From: Nyssa sinensis
Lineage: Eukaryota > Streptophyta > Magnoliopsida > Cornales > Nyssaceae
Direction of reading: 5' to 3'
Assembly: GCA_008638375.1 (NCBI GenBank)
Contig: CM018038.1
Location: 35,870,597 to 35,934,596, forward strand
DNA length: 64,000 nt
Numbering within the stretch: position 1 is the stretch's first letter; each line of letters starts with the position of its first letter. The position numbers and the translations under genes were made by a program. The notes under the pieces were generated by a model, which saw nothing but the letters and a program-made list of their open reading frames with translations, was not told where the DNA came from and did not search any database. Below are positions 23,001-35,600 of the stretch, in pieces.

Positions 23001-26000
23001 GTTCTTTTCCTTCGTTCAACTGCATGACGTATTGTTCTTTTGCTATATGTTGATGATATGATTATTACTTGTGATGATACTATTGAGATTTCATTGTTAA
23101 TGTCACAATTGAACATCAATTTGAGATGAAGAATTTGGGTCCTCTTCGTTATTGCTTGGGCATTGAAGTATCTTATTCTCCTAAAGGTTATCTTCTTTCT
23201 CAATCCAAATATGCATCCAATGTTATTCAGAAAGCCTGACTTACAGACACTCGGACAATTGAGACACCTTTGAAACTCAATTTTAGTTGTACTTCCTCTT
23301 AACGGAGTTCCGTTGACTAATCCCACTTTATATCGAATTCTTGTTGGTAGTCTGGTCTATTTTACTATTACTCATCCTGGTATTACTTATGTAGTTTATA
23401 TTGTTAGCCAGTTTGTCTTTTCTCATACTATTGTTTATTGGGTTGTTCTTCATATAGTACGCTATATTTGCGGCACCTTACACTAGCGTTTGCTCCTATC
23501 TTTGTTTTCTTCCTTGGAGCTTCATGCTTATTTTGATGTTGATTGGACTAGTGATTTTATGGATCGCAAGTCTACTACTGATTTTTGTGTTTTTTTCTGG
23601 GACACTTATTTCTTGGAAACACAAAAAGTAAACGTTTGTTGCTCGCTCTTTTGCTGAGGCTGAGTATTGTGCCTATGGCTACCACTACAACTAAAGTTGT
23701 TTGGCTCCACTGGTTGTCGGCTGATCTAGGCGACAACAAGAGTGCTATTAAGATAGCCCATAACTTTGTCTTACATGAGCGTACCAAACACATTGAGATT
23801 GATTGTCATTTGGTGCACCATCATCTCTAGCTTGGCATTATTTCTCTTTCCTTTCTCCCTTCTACATTGTAAATAGTTGACTTCTTTGCGAAGTCCCATA
23901 TGGTGTTGCGCTTCCACTTTATGCTTGACAAACTATCGATGCTTTCAGTTGCTATATCATGGGTTTGAGAGGGGGGGTGGGTGTCAAAGTAGTTAGGATC
24001 TATTAGCATGTTAGTCCTATGTATATTTGCACATCATTAAGGGTAGTAAAGTCTTTTCGTTATCTTTTATTTAACCCTACTATAAAAAGGGCTCTTTTCT
24101 TTTCTATGTAATGTAAGTTTCCAGATTTCATCATTCTTCTAATAACATATTCCTTTCTTCTCTTTTTCACTTCTAATTCTGTGATCAAAGTTATTAGTAA
24201 AAACTACATTGTCCTATTTGATATTATTAACAGATGTAAAGAGCACTTATCCCACATCAAAAGAGTATTCATGAGTGAAGGATGTTTTCCTTTATGAAAG
24301 CACTTGGTCCTTTCATTTATTGTGTTAAAGGACTTGAAATCCACACGATGTATGTTTATGACACATGTAAAATTGAAGTTTTTGGAACTTAAAGGAGAAA
24401 CATTAATTCATAATTATTGGGTTTAAGAATCACATGTTAAAATTTCAATAACATGTTTGGCAACCTTGCCCTGACTAAATTTCTATTTTGTTCCACCCTA
24501 CCCTATCACAGGTTAAGGATGGGTTTGAGGAGTCATATCTCTGTCCTTGGGTGAGTTTTGGATGCAAAACCTCCTTGAACCCAATCCATTGCCATCCCTA
24601 GACAGATCATTCCCAAATTAACATAGTTTTGGTTCTCTTTTTTGGGCCAAGGCTTTGTTAATTTGAGAAGAATCATTGAGTTGGTGGTGATGACTGGCAA
24701 CTCTTGAAGGTTCATTTTTGTTCAAACTGCCCATAATATTTGAATTTCTTTCTAACATTTGAATTAACTAGAATTCTTTTAAGCCAATTGGAACTTTCCT
24801 AATATTAGATATCTTTTCACCCAACATTGTGGAGTTCTTTTGAAGAAAAATTCTTCTAAATAAGTTTCTCTTGTTAACTTTTTGATCAGAGAATTAGAAG
24901 TAAAAGAGAGAAGAGGAAAATATCTTAATAGAAGAAAAATAATCAAGTATGGAAAACTTACAAAACATAGAAAAGAAAAGAAAAGAGCCTTTTATAATAG
25001 GGCTAAAAAAAAGATAATGAAAGACTTTACTACCCTTGATGATGAACTAATATACATAGACTAACACGCTAACTACTCTAACACCTCCCCTCAAACTCAT
25101 GATGCGGCAACAGAAAGCATCGAGATTTTATCAAGCAGAAAGCGAAAACGCAACACCGTGTAGGACTTTCATAAAGAAGTCAGCCAACTGCATTGTAGAA
25201 GGAAGAAAGGGAAGAAAAATAGTGCCAAGTTGAAGATGATGGTGCACAAAATGACAATCAATCTCAATACGTTTGGTTTGCTCACGGAAGACAGAGTTAT
25301 GGGTTATCTGAATAACATCGGAAGCATATTTGGACTAAGAGAGAAGATAACCTTTAGGAGAATAAGCTACTAAAATGCTCAAGAAATAACGAAGATGACC
25401 CAAATCCTTCATTTCAAAATGATGCTGCAATTGTGACTTTAACAATGAAATCCCAACAATATCATTACCAATAATAATCATGTCATCAACATATAGCGAA
25501 AGAACGATACGACCGGCTGAAGTTGAACGAAGGAAAAGAGTAGAATCATGATCACTAGCATGAAATTCGAGATCAGAAATGACTGTAGAGAACTTCTCAA
25601 ACCAAGCCTGAGGAGCTTGTTTGCGACCATACAATGCCTTTTTGAGTTTGCACACTTCTCTAGAGTGATGAGGAAGACCGAGAGGAGGAACCATAAAGAC
25701 TTCTTCAGTCCAGTTCCCATTTAGAGAGGCATTCTTGACATCTATTTGGGAAAGTTGCCACTGGTGAATTGCTGCTACGGCTATAATTGTACGAACGGTG
25801 GTCATCTTGGCAACAGGAGCAAAAGTTTCCTCATAATCAATGCCACACTCTTGTGCATATCCCTTGGCCACCAATTGAGCCTTGTATTGCTCAATAGAAT
25901 CACAGTTTTGATCTTGCATATCCACTTACAATCAATTGCACGTTTACCAGAAGGGAAGGACACCAACTCCCAGGTATCTATCTTATGTAAAGCAGAAAGC

Positions 26001-29000
26001 TCTTTATTCATAGCTTGTTGCCACAGATGATCAAGAATAGCCTCCTTTTAGGAGTTAGGTTCAGAAAGAGCATGAACAGAAGTAAGAAAAGAACAAAATG
26101 TTGCAGAATAACAAGAGTTAGAGAAACCAAACCTAGCAGGACACTTGCAAAAATGCTTAGGATAGCGAGAAGAAGTAGGATCTGTGTTGTCAGAACGTGA
26201 CTAAGGACTAGGCAAGGATGATAGAGGAGTTGAATCTGTAGAAGAAATAGTTGTGTTCCTACGAGCATAATTGTGAAGAATAGGAGGACGAACAAATGCG
26301 GTATCAGACGAAATAGGAACATCTAATACAGCCACATCTTTAACACAAGATTTAGGCGAAATATCATCACGAAAGGGATCTAAATAAATGAGATCAGATT
26401 TGGGCAAAGTGTGGGGACTAGAAGGAATAGAGAAAAAGCGAATATGCTCCATAAAAACCACATGGCGAGAGACATAGAGTTTCTTAGCATCGATACGCAC
26501 TCTGTCCATCACCATAATCAAGAAAAACACAATTGCTGAACGAGGAGAAAGTTCAACAAGTAGAACTAAACACACGCAAGGAAAAGTAGTTAGGAGACTT
26601 ACCACACAAACGTTCAAAAGAAGAAACACCAGAAGTAACAATAGAAGGAATACGATTGATTAAATGAACAACAGTAAGAAGAGCCTCTTCCCAAAAGGTA
26701 GTGGGAACATTAGTAGACAACAAAAGAGATTGTGCAGTTTCCATGATGTGGTAATGCTTGCACTCAGCCACACCATTTTGTTCACGAGTGTCTACGCAAG
26801 AGGATTGTTGGATAGTACCATCAGACTTCAACAAGTCTAAAAAAGCATTAGAGGAATATTAGCCGGCCAGATCACACCTAAAGCATTTAACAATAGCAGA
26901 ATATTGAGTATTTATCATTGCACGAGAAGCAGTGAAAATAGAAAAGAACTCAAATCGACGTTTCATAAGATAAACCCAACAATAACGAGTATAGTCATCA
27001 ATAAAAGAAACAAAATGTCGGGACCCTCCACGAATAAGATAAAAAAGAGTATAAGGAAACAATAAAACTTTTATTAAAAGGTTAGGCTGTAAACTTAGCC
27101 AATTTACATCAACTACAATCAGAAATCTCGTGACAATGCAAATTGCCCAAGTTACCTGTCGAAACTAAAAATTGCAAATAAGAACTAGAAATGTGGCCAA
27201 GATGAGAATGCCACAAATAAAAGTTGGATAACTTACAATTCAAATGAAAGGAAGACAAATCAATTGAGGAAGCAACCATATCTGGAACATGCAACTCTTT
27301 TAACATATATAGTCCTCCCTTTCTATGACTTTTCCCAATCAGCTTCTTGGAACGAAGATCCTGCACAACACAGCCAAAAGAAGAAAAATGAACTTTACAA
27401 CCATAATAAAAAAGCTAACATAAATTAAATTCAAGGTAGTTGAGGAATATAGTAGACATTAGAAAGTAATAAGTGCGAAGAAACAATGGAACTAGTACTA
27501 GCCAAAGACATAGGAGTGCCATTGGCGGCAAGGACAGAGATAGAAGAAGGAGAAAAGGTAAAAGTGAACAAAGACGGATCACTAGTCATATGATGTGTAG
27601 TACCTAAGTCAAAGACTCAAGTGGTCCAAGATATACCTTGATGATCTAGAAGGAAAGGAACCTGCATAGGGAGAAATTGAAAGAGCATTAGGCTGATGAG
27701 TGGAAAGAAGCTTCTGCAATTGCTCAACTATCAAGGATAGAGTGGTGATGTAGACGACTCATCCACCGATGGTGCAATCACTGCAGTATAACGATCCCTG
27801 CCTCTAAAAAATTGCTATTGTGACCCATAAACTTACTAATTCACTAACTTAGGACATTGTGCCTTCCAGTGTTCCTTTTCTCGACCGAAACTGCACTCAT
27901 CGTGACCAACTCGGACTCACTGCTTATTCTGTGAACTAGTCTGTGATTTGAGTGGAACTGCAAGTATTGTTTGTGTAGGTAAAAGAAGACCCTTTTTTGG
28001 TAGAGTCTTAAGTTGAACCTCTTCAGCTAAAAGCTCATTCTCCATTGCAATCCATGTGAGTGCAACAAATAACACCCAATGCAACAAGAAGACAACTTCA
28101 ATCTCACACAAACTTGTCCAAAACCAAATCAAACAGCGATGGATGACTCAATCAAAGCCAAAATAGCCCATGGCGTACCACTCACTTGCACAAACCAACA
28201 CAACTAAGACTCCAATCTGACAAATCCTGTCCAAAATCAAACCAAACAACAATGGATACCAAAACACACTACATAGAAGGGATTCAATGCATCAAAACCA
28301 AGAAAATGGCTCATAAATCGTAGATTGCGAAAATTAGGCCATTTTCTTGAAAATATTCAAAAATTCAAAAAACATAGCAAATGATCTCAAAAAATTAGAG
28401 AAAAAATACCAGAAGACTCCTCATGAAATTCTGATCCACACCATGTAGGTCTCGCTCCAATCTGATGACGTCATGCTGAAGTTAGCTGTACGGATGCTGA
28501 CATCAGTGCCACCACTGTGTTGTATTGAGTCTGCCATGGTTTATATAGTGTTCTTAATCAACTTTGGATCTCAACCAAGCTCTGATACCATGTTAACTTT
28601 GGTAAGAGAATTAGAGGAAAAAGAGAGAGGAGGAAAATATCTTAATAGAAGAAACATAATCAAGTCTGGAAAACTAATAATACACAGAAAAGAAAAGAAA
28701 AGAGCCCTTTATAGTAGGGCTAAACAAAAGATAATAAAAGACTTTACTACCCTTAATGATGAGCTAATATAAATAGACAAACATGCTAACTACTCTAACA
28801 TCTCCATTGATTAATTTATCTTTCAAGATAACTTTTTCCACATTGGAAAATTCCAAGTGAAATTTGAAATCTCATCCACTTATATTCTAATAAAACAATG
28901 CCCCACTTGAAATTTTAGTCCATATTTTCTTTCAATATGCATTTTTTAGCAAAAATAATGGGCATATGTGTGGTTGTCTGCATAGACCTCATTTGGAACT

Positions 29001-29655
29001 TTGTTGATGTCACTGTAGAAAATCGCAGTTGATAAGCCATCATTTTGTTCATAACCTCTGTGCTACTACTAACATGTGGGTTCTTTTTTTAAGAAAAAAG
29101 AAAATTTCAATGATGGGTGGTGGGTGGGGTGGTTCTTTGACATCTAGCTCATAGCAAACCCCAAATATTGGGCTGAGCAGCTTTGGAAAATGGGAAAAAT
29201 CCACTGATTTTAAGTTCAATCCTCTCTAATGCCAATTTGATGGAGTTTAAGTCTACAATTATCACAAGACCAATTATGTGAAGCCAGTGGTGGGAACTGT
29301 AGTTGTTATTATTGCCCAAGCTATCTTGGACCTAGACCATTGCTCTGGTGCTCAAGCTATCACCTATCCAATTGACTAGGTTCAAAAGTCACTTAAGTCT
29401 TTTTCTTTTTTGAAAAAAAAAATTATCTGCTTCATTTAAACCCAAAAATATAAAGTAATAGAAATCATAAAATTAATAAAGCATTATAAAATTAATAAAA
29501 ATAATATACAGATTTGTTGTCTTGTGTCAAACAATGTAATACACTTAACTAAATACAATATTACACAAGTTTAAATCTTATAGGGAAGTGATAAAAATAG
29601 AATACATTAAAGAAAATTAAGCATATTAATGATTAAAATTTATCATCAATATAAT

Positions 29656-29694
<39 letters not shown>

Positions 29695-32600
29695 TATTGA
29701 TCAACCATCTAATTCTTTCTTAAAAGGTTTTCTTGTTCTTTTTTTGTGAAATTTGATTTCACAATCAGGATGTACTCTGGTAGACACAGAGTTGTCCATT
29801 AAGGCATTCACAAACAACTAAACTCATTGACTATCTAGCTCAAGTGCCCTGGTGACTGTCCATGGTCCCAGGCGACCGCCAGACAGCCACCCTAACAATT
29901 ACGGTGGGGACAATTTGGGGATCACTCAATCAAGGCAACATATGTCACTTGAATGAAGCTGTTAATTACAGGATTGCTCGATGCACAAGTGAAGTGCTTG
30001 CTTAGGACAGAGAAATCACTTAACTCTAGAGCGAGAAAGTTGCAGTGATAATTTGATCAGAAATAGCCCACTGTAGTTTCAGTCTTATTTATATGTATAG
30101 GGCCCACAATGGAGTGAAGTAACCTTTTATATTAGAGACTCAGTAGAGGTTAAGACACTTCCTATGTCAATTATTGCTACTGCATCATCTTTGCAAGCCA
30201 ATCTGAGTAGTGAAAACGTAGTTTCCAAAAAGTAGTAGATAAAATGCAATACCTCCTAAACACTAATCGCTGAACATATGTGAAATAAACATTTTTGAGG
30301 TAAGCTCATCAAACAATCATCGACAATGTCAAAACCACAAAGCATGCTACAAGGATGATTGAAATGATGCCAGTTTAATACTTGCTGGAATGCTCTAGCG
30401 AAGGTAGAACTTTGTATGCACATGTAAACTGTCTTTACAAAAAAAACTTTTTAGGACTGGGATCAATATGAAACCATCACCAATTTTTGAGCCCTTCTCA
30501 AATTTTATAATTACCAGTTAAACTGATATTCCTATTTGTTCTTATTTAAAGATCACATGGTTTGTGTTTGTTTTTGTAAATTGAATCCGATTTCAAGTTT
30601 TGAAGTTCATTTTCTTATCCTTTTGTCCCAAGGTTGAATATAAAATGTTGTATGCAGGTTTTTGGATTGGAGGGTTTGGGCTTGGAGAGAGCATGGATGA
30701 GCGCTTTACTCTCCTCACTGCAGTTACGGTAGGACTATATTCTAGTATGAGCTGATTTGATAGAGTGGCCGTTATGTAATGGGTAATGGGCTCAGCCACC
30801 TCCGAGTCTGTGACGGCCTGATATAATGGCCCTAAAGAATTTCACAGTAGTAATGGTCTACAGTAATGCAATTCTTGTGACGGCCGTTACGCAGCCCTAA
30901 TGACAGCTACGCAACTGTAAATGGCTCATTACGATGCCACAATGGCTCTATTAGCATCTAATTTATAACAAACCAGTTTTTCCCACTTCTTCACTTTATT
31001 GCAAGAAGTTAAATATACCCTTCTCAATGCTCCTACAACTCATTCTAAGCCTAGATCTACTCCAAAAAAGTTGTAAAACGCAAGATAAGAGCATATATCT
31101 TGAATCTAGTGGTTAGGTTATTTCACATAATCGGTATGTTTCAAACGTAAATATATATATATATATATATATATCTTTTTGATCTGACCTAGATTCACCA
31201 TTTGGATGTTATATCTTGAAAGATTATGTTGGCCCTAATACAACCGGGGCGGGGGGATGAATTAGATTGTATAAACCTTGCATTTCTTTTTAGAAAATTT
31301 GAACAAGTTGTAATTATACTAAATTTAATAGAAGCCATAGCAAATAATGTAATTGCAAATAAATGGAGAAAGGGATAAAAGATCAAACACAATGAATTTA
31401 TAGTGTTTCAGTTTCACTCACCTACAGGCTACATCCACTCCCCAAGGTAACTGCTTGAGAATTTAAATGCACTATCACTAATTTTCTTAAAGGTGAAGAT
31501 TAAACCTTTACAATCTTCGAGTCTTTGATGACACCTTGATGGGGAATGCAAAGGCATTGGACTGATTATTTGGATTGTGAATTAGGGTTTAGGATTTATT
31601 TTTGGTCATTTTATATTTTCTCATCCACTTATATTCTCTCGATTCCTCTCTCTTATCCCTTGGATTCTCTCTTCTGTCTTTCTCTCTCTTCTCTTTATCT
31701 CCTATTGGTTCTACACCATATCTTCACTTCAAGCAATACGTATTTTTTGTGCCATTATCACTTCAAGCAATACATATTTTTGCATCAAACTGAGTACTAA
31801 CCATCTTGTGGAAATTCTGAAAACAAGAAAACACTTTACTCTTGTGTTGTAGTAAATAGACCCATGTGACATAGAAGTATTAATTTATAAAAGTAACAAA
31901 CTAACGATATTCGGAAAGAGAAGCAATCCTATAAGTTCCCTGTACATTAGAATGAATGACCCAAAAAGAGCAAGTTTTTTTCTATTATTACCATAATAAA
32001 AGTGTCATTTGTGTTTAGCAAGCTCGCAAGCATCACAAACAAAAGTGTTTGCCATAATAGAAGTGTCGTTTGTCTTTGGCAAGCTCACAAGCATCACAAA
32101 TTAAAGTAGTCCTAGTACACTGCTTTGCTAGAATGAGAAAATGCTTCTCTAAAACACTAGAAGTGGGATGTTCAAGATGCCGATGCCACTGATGTATGTA
32201 CTGAAGAGTCTGGATACTATAAACTTTATAGGCCTATTTGAACAAATCTTCGACAGATGATGAAGGTACAGTCTAGCAAATATAGATCACCATGTGCATT
32301 ACCCCTGCCAATTTTTATCCTTGTTCCTAGATCCTAAAAAGCACAACGAGAAGGAAAGCATGTTACAGAACAATTTAGAGACTTGGCACTACAACTGGAG
32401 AAAATAAATTGGTAGAATAATTGGGAGCATGCAAAACAAAAGAAAGAGTCAAGAGTGTAAGAATACTGAATTGAATCTGTACTAGAAACGAATGACAAGA
32501 AGCCATTTGCTACTCTAACCTTGTCCTTAAAAGAGCATGCAGAGTAAGACAAGGAGATTAAAACTTGTTAGATGGTTAGTGGCTCTTGAATTGATAACCC

Positions 32601-35600
32601 AATGATTGGATAAGGATCTGACACTAAGGGTACTCGTTAAATTTACAGGCCTATTTGAACAAATCTTCGACAGATGATGAAGCTATAGTCTCTAGAAAAT
32701 ATAGATCACCATGTGCCTTACCCCCACCAATTTTTATCCTCGTCTCTAGATCCTAAAAGGCACAATGAGAAGGAAAGCATGTTACAGAATAATTTAGAGA
32801 CTTGGAAATACAACTGGAGAAAATAAATTGGTAGAATAATTGGGAACATGCAGAACAAATGAAAGAGTCAGAGTGGAAGTATACTGAATTGAACCTTTAC
32901 TAGAAATGAATGACAAGAAGCCATTTGCTACTCTTAACCTTATCCTTAAAAAGAGCATGCAGAGTAAGACGAGAAGAGATTAAAACTTGTTAGATGGTCA
33001 GCGGCTCTTGAATTGAGAACCCAAGGATTGGAAAAGGATGCGACACTTAGAGTACTCACAAAATACCTGAACGAGCAAAGTTATAGATGATAGAGAGAGT
33101 GGAAAAATCAAAGGAGGAAGAATCAAGATGAGGCATCAAACACCTAAGAGTTGCATCTCTTCTATAGAAAGGGAGGAAGTACCAATATTGTTGGAAAATG
33201 TACGAGTGAAACCTAAAATATATGTGCATGAGACCTAATGGAACCAGAATGAGTACTCACAGAAATACCTGAATGAGCAAAGTTAGAGATGAGATGAGAG
33301 AGATAGTGGCAAAATCACAGGTGGAAGAATCAACATGAGCCATCAAATGACCAAGAATTGCATCTCTTACCTAGAAAGGAAGTACTAATGTGTTGGAAAA
33401 TGTCCGAGTCTCAGAAACCTCAAATATATTTGCATGAGACCTAATGGAACCTGAACGATCTCCACCACATCCCCAAGGGGGCCGACCATGAATCTTACAA
33501 CAATGATCTCTAGTGTCCCATGTCTTCCTAAAATGGACACAAATTAAGCTGAACTTTCTCCAAAATGCCAATTTTATTGTCAACACGAGTTGGTGTAGAG
33601 TGGACATCTATTTGATGCGCAGCAGTTAATGCAGATCAATCTTTGTGCAAATTATGAAGTATAGCACTGCGTTTTCTCTCCTCTTATTGCACATATGCAT
33701 ATGCTTACATCAAAGAGGGAGAAAGATCTATATCAAGTACCTGTATACAAATCTGGTCGTACTTCATGTTGGGGCTAACAAAAAAATCATAAATTCATTC
33801 TTTGTCAATTAGCTTCTGAAATCTGGCACTAGCACTGGCACAGCTTACCGGAAAATCCTAGTATTAGTCTAGTTCCTGCCATAGATGATTAAGTTCTACA
33901 TAATACGTTGCGATAGACATGTCTTCCTGATTGGTTTTATGAACTTTTTTCCGTAACTCATAAACCTGAACATTGTTAGCAATATATGAATAAGTTTGGG
34001 CTATAGTAGTCCAAATTGCATGGGCTGTGTCAAGTAAGAGATAACTTCAACTAATCTATGGTTGCATAGAGTTGAGTAACCAGGACATAACCAGAGAGTT
34101 CTCAGCAATCCATTGATGATAAGTAGGATCACTCTTTATCGGCTGCCTGCATGCTCCTTTCAAGTACCCATACAAACCAGTTGTTTGAACTAATAGTTGA
34201 CATGATCATGACCAAGCTAAATAATTGTTTCCGTCGCTTTACTGGACTAATTTGAAGAGATGGGTTATCACCAAGAGTCCTAATACGACATAACCCACTC
34301 TCTCTTCGACCAATGGACCCAATATTAATTCATGATGTAACTAACCAACCAAAGGGAGTCTTCTCACAAGAAAAATGAATAAAACTCAGACTAATAACTC
34401 AAAATACACATCAACAGCCCATGAAACCACAAATAATGCATCAATGGCATAGAAAAATAAAAAAATGAAGAATGCAATAGGTCAACCAAGGGCCAAACAG
34501 TTATCTACGTTGTGAAAAATGGTATCCAACACAAAACAATACTCTGGTCTTCTAGAAATGCAAGTGCCGAACCCCTCAGGCCCTAGCTTAGGCAAAAATG
34601 ATCTAAACCATACTCTGGTCCTCCTAGGGGCTATGCACAACCCTTAGTCCAACAGAAAAGAAGCTAAATATCCAGCAAAAAGTCCCAAACTTCAAGCCAT
34701 ATATTTTTCTGTTTGTTGACAGGCCGGGGATGACATCAGCATGATGTCAGCACACTGTTGATTTTGTCAACTCTCTTGAACAATCTCCAACTGTTAATAC
34801 TCCCTATTCTTCAATCGTTATTACTCTGATACCATATTGAAACATGTATTTACATGATTTTAGGGTTTAGGAAGGAGAGAGAGCAAAGTGAAGAGAGAAG
34901 AAAGTTTACAGAAAGAGTTGAGACTGTTTTTATCTCTCATCTCTTTCATGCATTTATATCACTAGAATATATGAAGTACAAAACTGCCCTTCCAGTTAGC
35001 CTGTCATAGTCTTAACAATTTTCTTCTTGAAGGATATCTCATCCATCTCCTTGTGCATCTCTCCTATGTTGTGTTAATAATAGTCTTATCTTATAACCAA
35101 GAAAGAAGAAAGATATTAATATGGACTTAATAGAAATATTCACTATTGTTATTAAGAGTTTGTACATGTTGATTTGGATGTATGCAATAAGTTGGTGGTG
35201 TCCTAGCCCAAGTTTTGGCATGGCAACATGAATCGCACTCATGACTCTAGCCAGTTCAAATGATGTGGCAAAACATGTCTATAAAACAAGATGTATTGCA
35301 TGTCATCACAGTATATCTAATCTACACTCATAACAAACTATTGTTGTGTATGTGTAAGTGAACTTTATATGAAGTAATCTGTATTTCGCTAAGGAGTATA
35401 CCATGCATTTATATATGTATAAAACGGGATCTACATATGCCTTCTTGTAATTTGTTGGTGTTAGGTTTCAGTAGTGTTGATGAAATATTATATTTAGGAT
35501 AATGCAAACGCAAGGGGAGAGGATTAGGGTGAAGCCTTATGAGTGCAATCGAAGAATTTTTGATGGGGGTGGAGCAGTCTCCTACCTAGTGTGCTTAAGG

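Larger units (their letters stand above)
18923..24195 (+). mobile_element. Copia LTR retrotransposon, degenerate, nearly full structure
   Basis: The 5' LTR is 18923-19141 (TGTTAC start, TATAAAAGG box near 19023). The primer-binding site TGGTATCAGAGC is 19142-19153. The 3' LTR starts at 23982 after a G-rich polypurine tract; its right end has drifted near 24195. Internal order is gag, zinc knuckle, protease, integrase and RT, as in Copia. Every domain has stops or frameshifts. A mini LTR element sits between primer site and gag. I find no clear target duplication. Confidence 0.88.
24872..28800 (-). mobile_element. Copia LTR retrotransposon, same family as 18923, inverted, internally deleted
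   Basis: The 5' LTR (right side) is 28591-28800 and the 3' LTR is 24872-25083; both start TGTTAGAGTAGTTAGC and end GTTAACA on the - strand. The primer-binding site is 28579-28590. Flanks TCTCT and TCTCC agree in 4 of 5 bases. Compared with the sense relative, about 0.9 kb of gag and about 0.5 kb between RT and the RNase H end are missing. It is about 3.9 kb long. Confidence 0.9.
7741..30657 (+). other. QTRT2 intron between exons C and D (22.9 kb)
   Basis: Most of this intron is transposon sequence, described separately. Stretches where I recognise nothing are 7741-8250, 11720-12450, 13620-15660 except simple repeats, 24210-24870, and 28810-30650. Confidence 0.75.
31800..35017 (-). mobile_element. 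Copia remnant, antisense, 5' LTR to integrase, 3' part lost
   Basis: On the - strand, a 180-bp 5' LTR (35017-34838, TGTTAAGAC start, CATGTTTCA end) is followed after three bases by TGGTATCAGAG (34834-34824). A gag zinc knuckle near 33545-33480 reads [21 protein letters not shown], with the second Cys and the His of the CCHC set changed. An integrase HHCC end, CDACELAKH, is near 32045-32012. No RT, RNase H or 3' LTR was found. Three separate tandem duplications expand the gag-to-integrase part. Confidence 0.78.
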
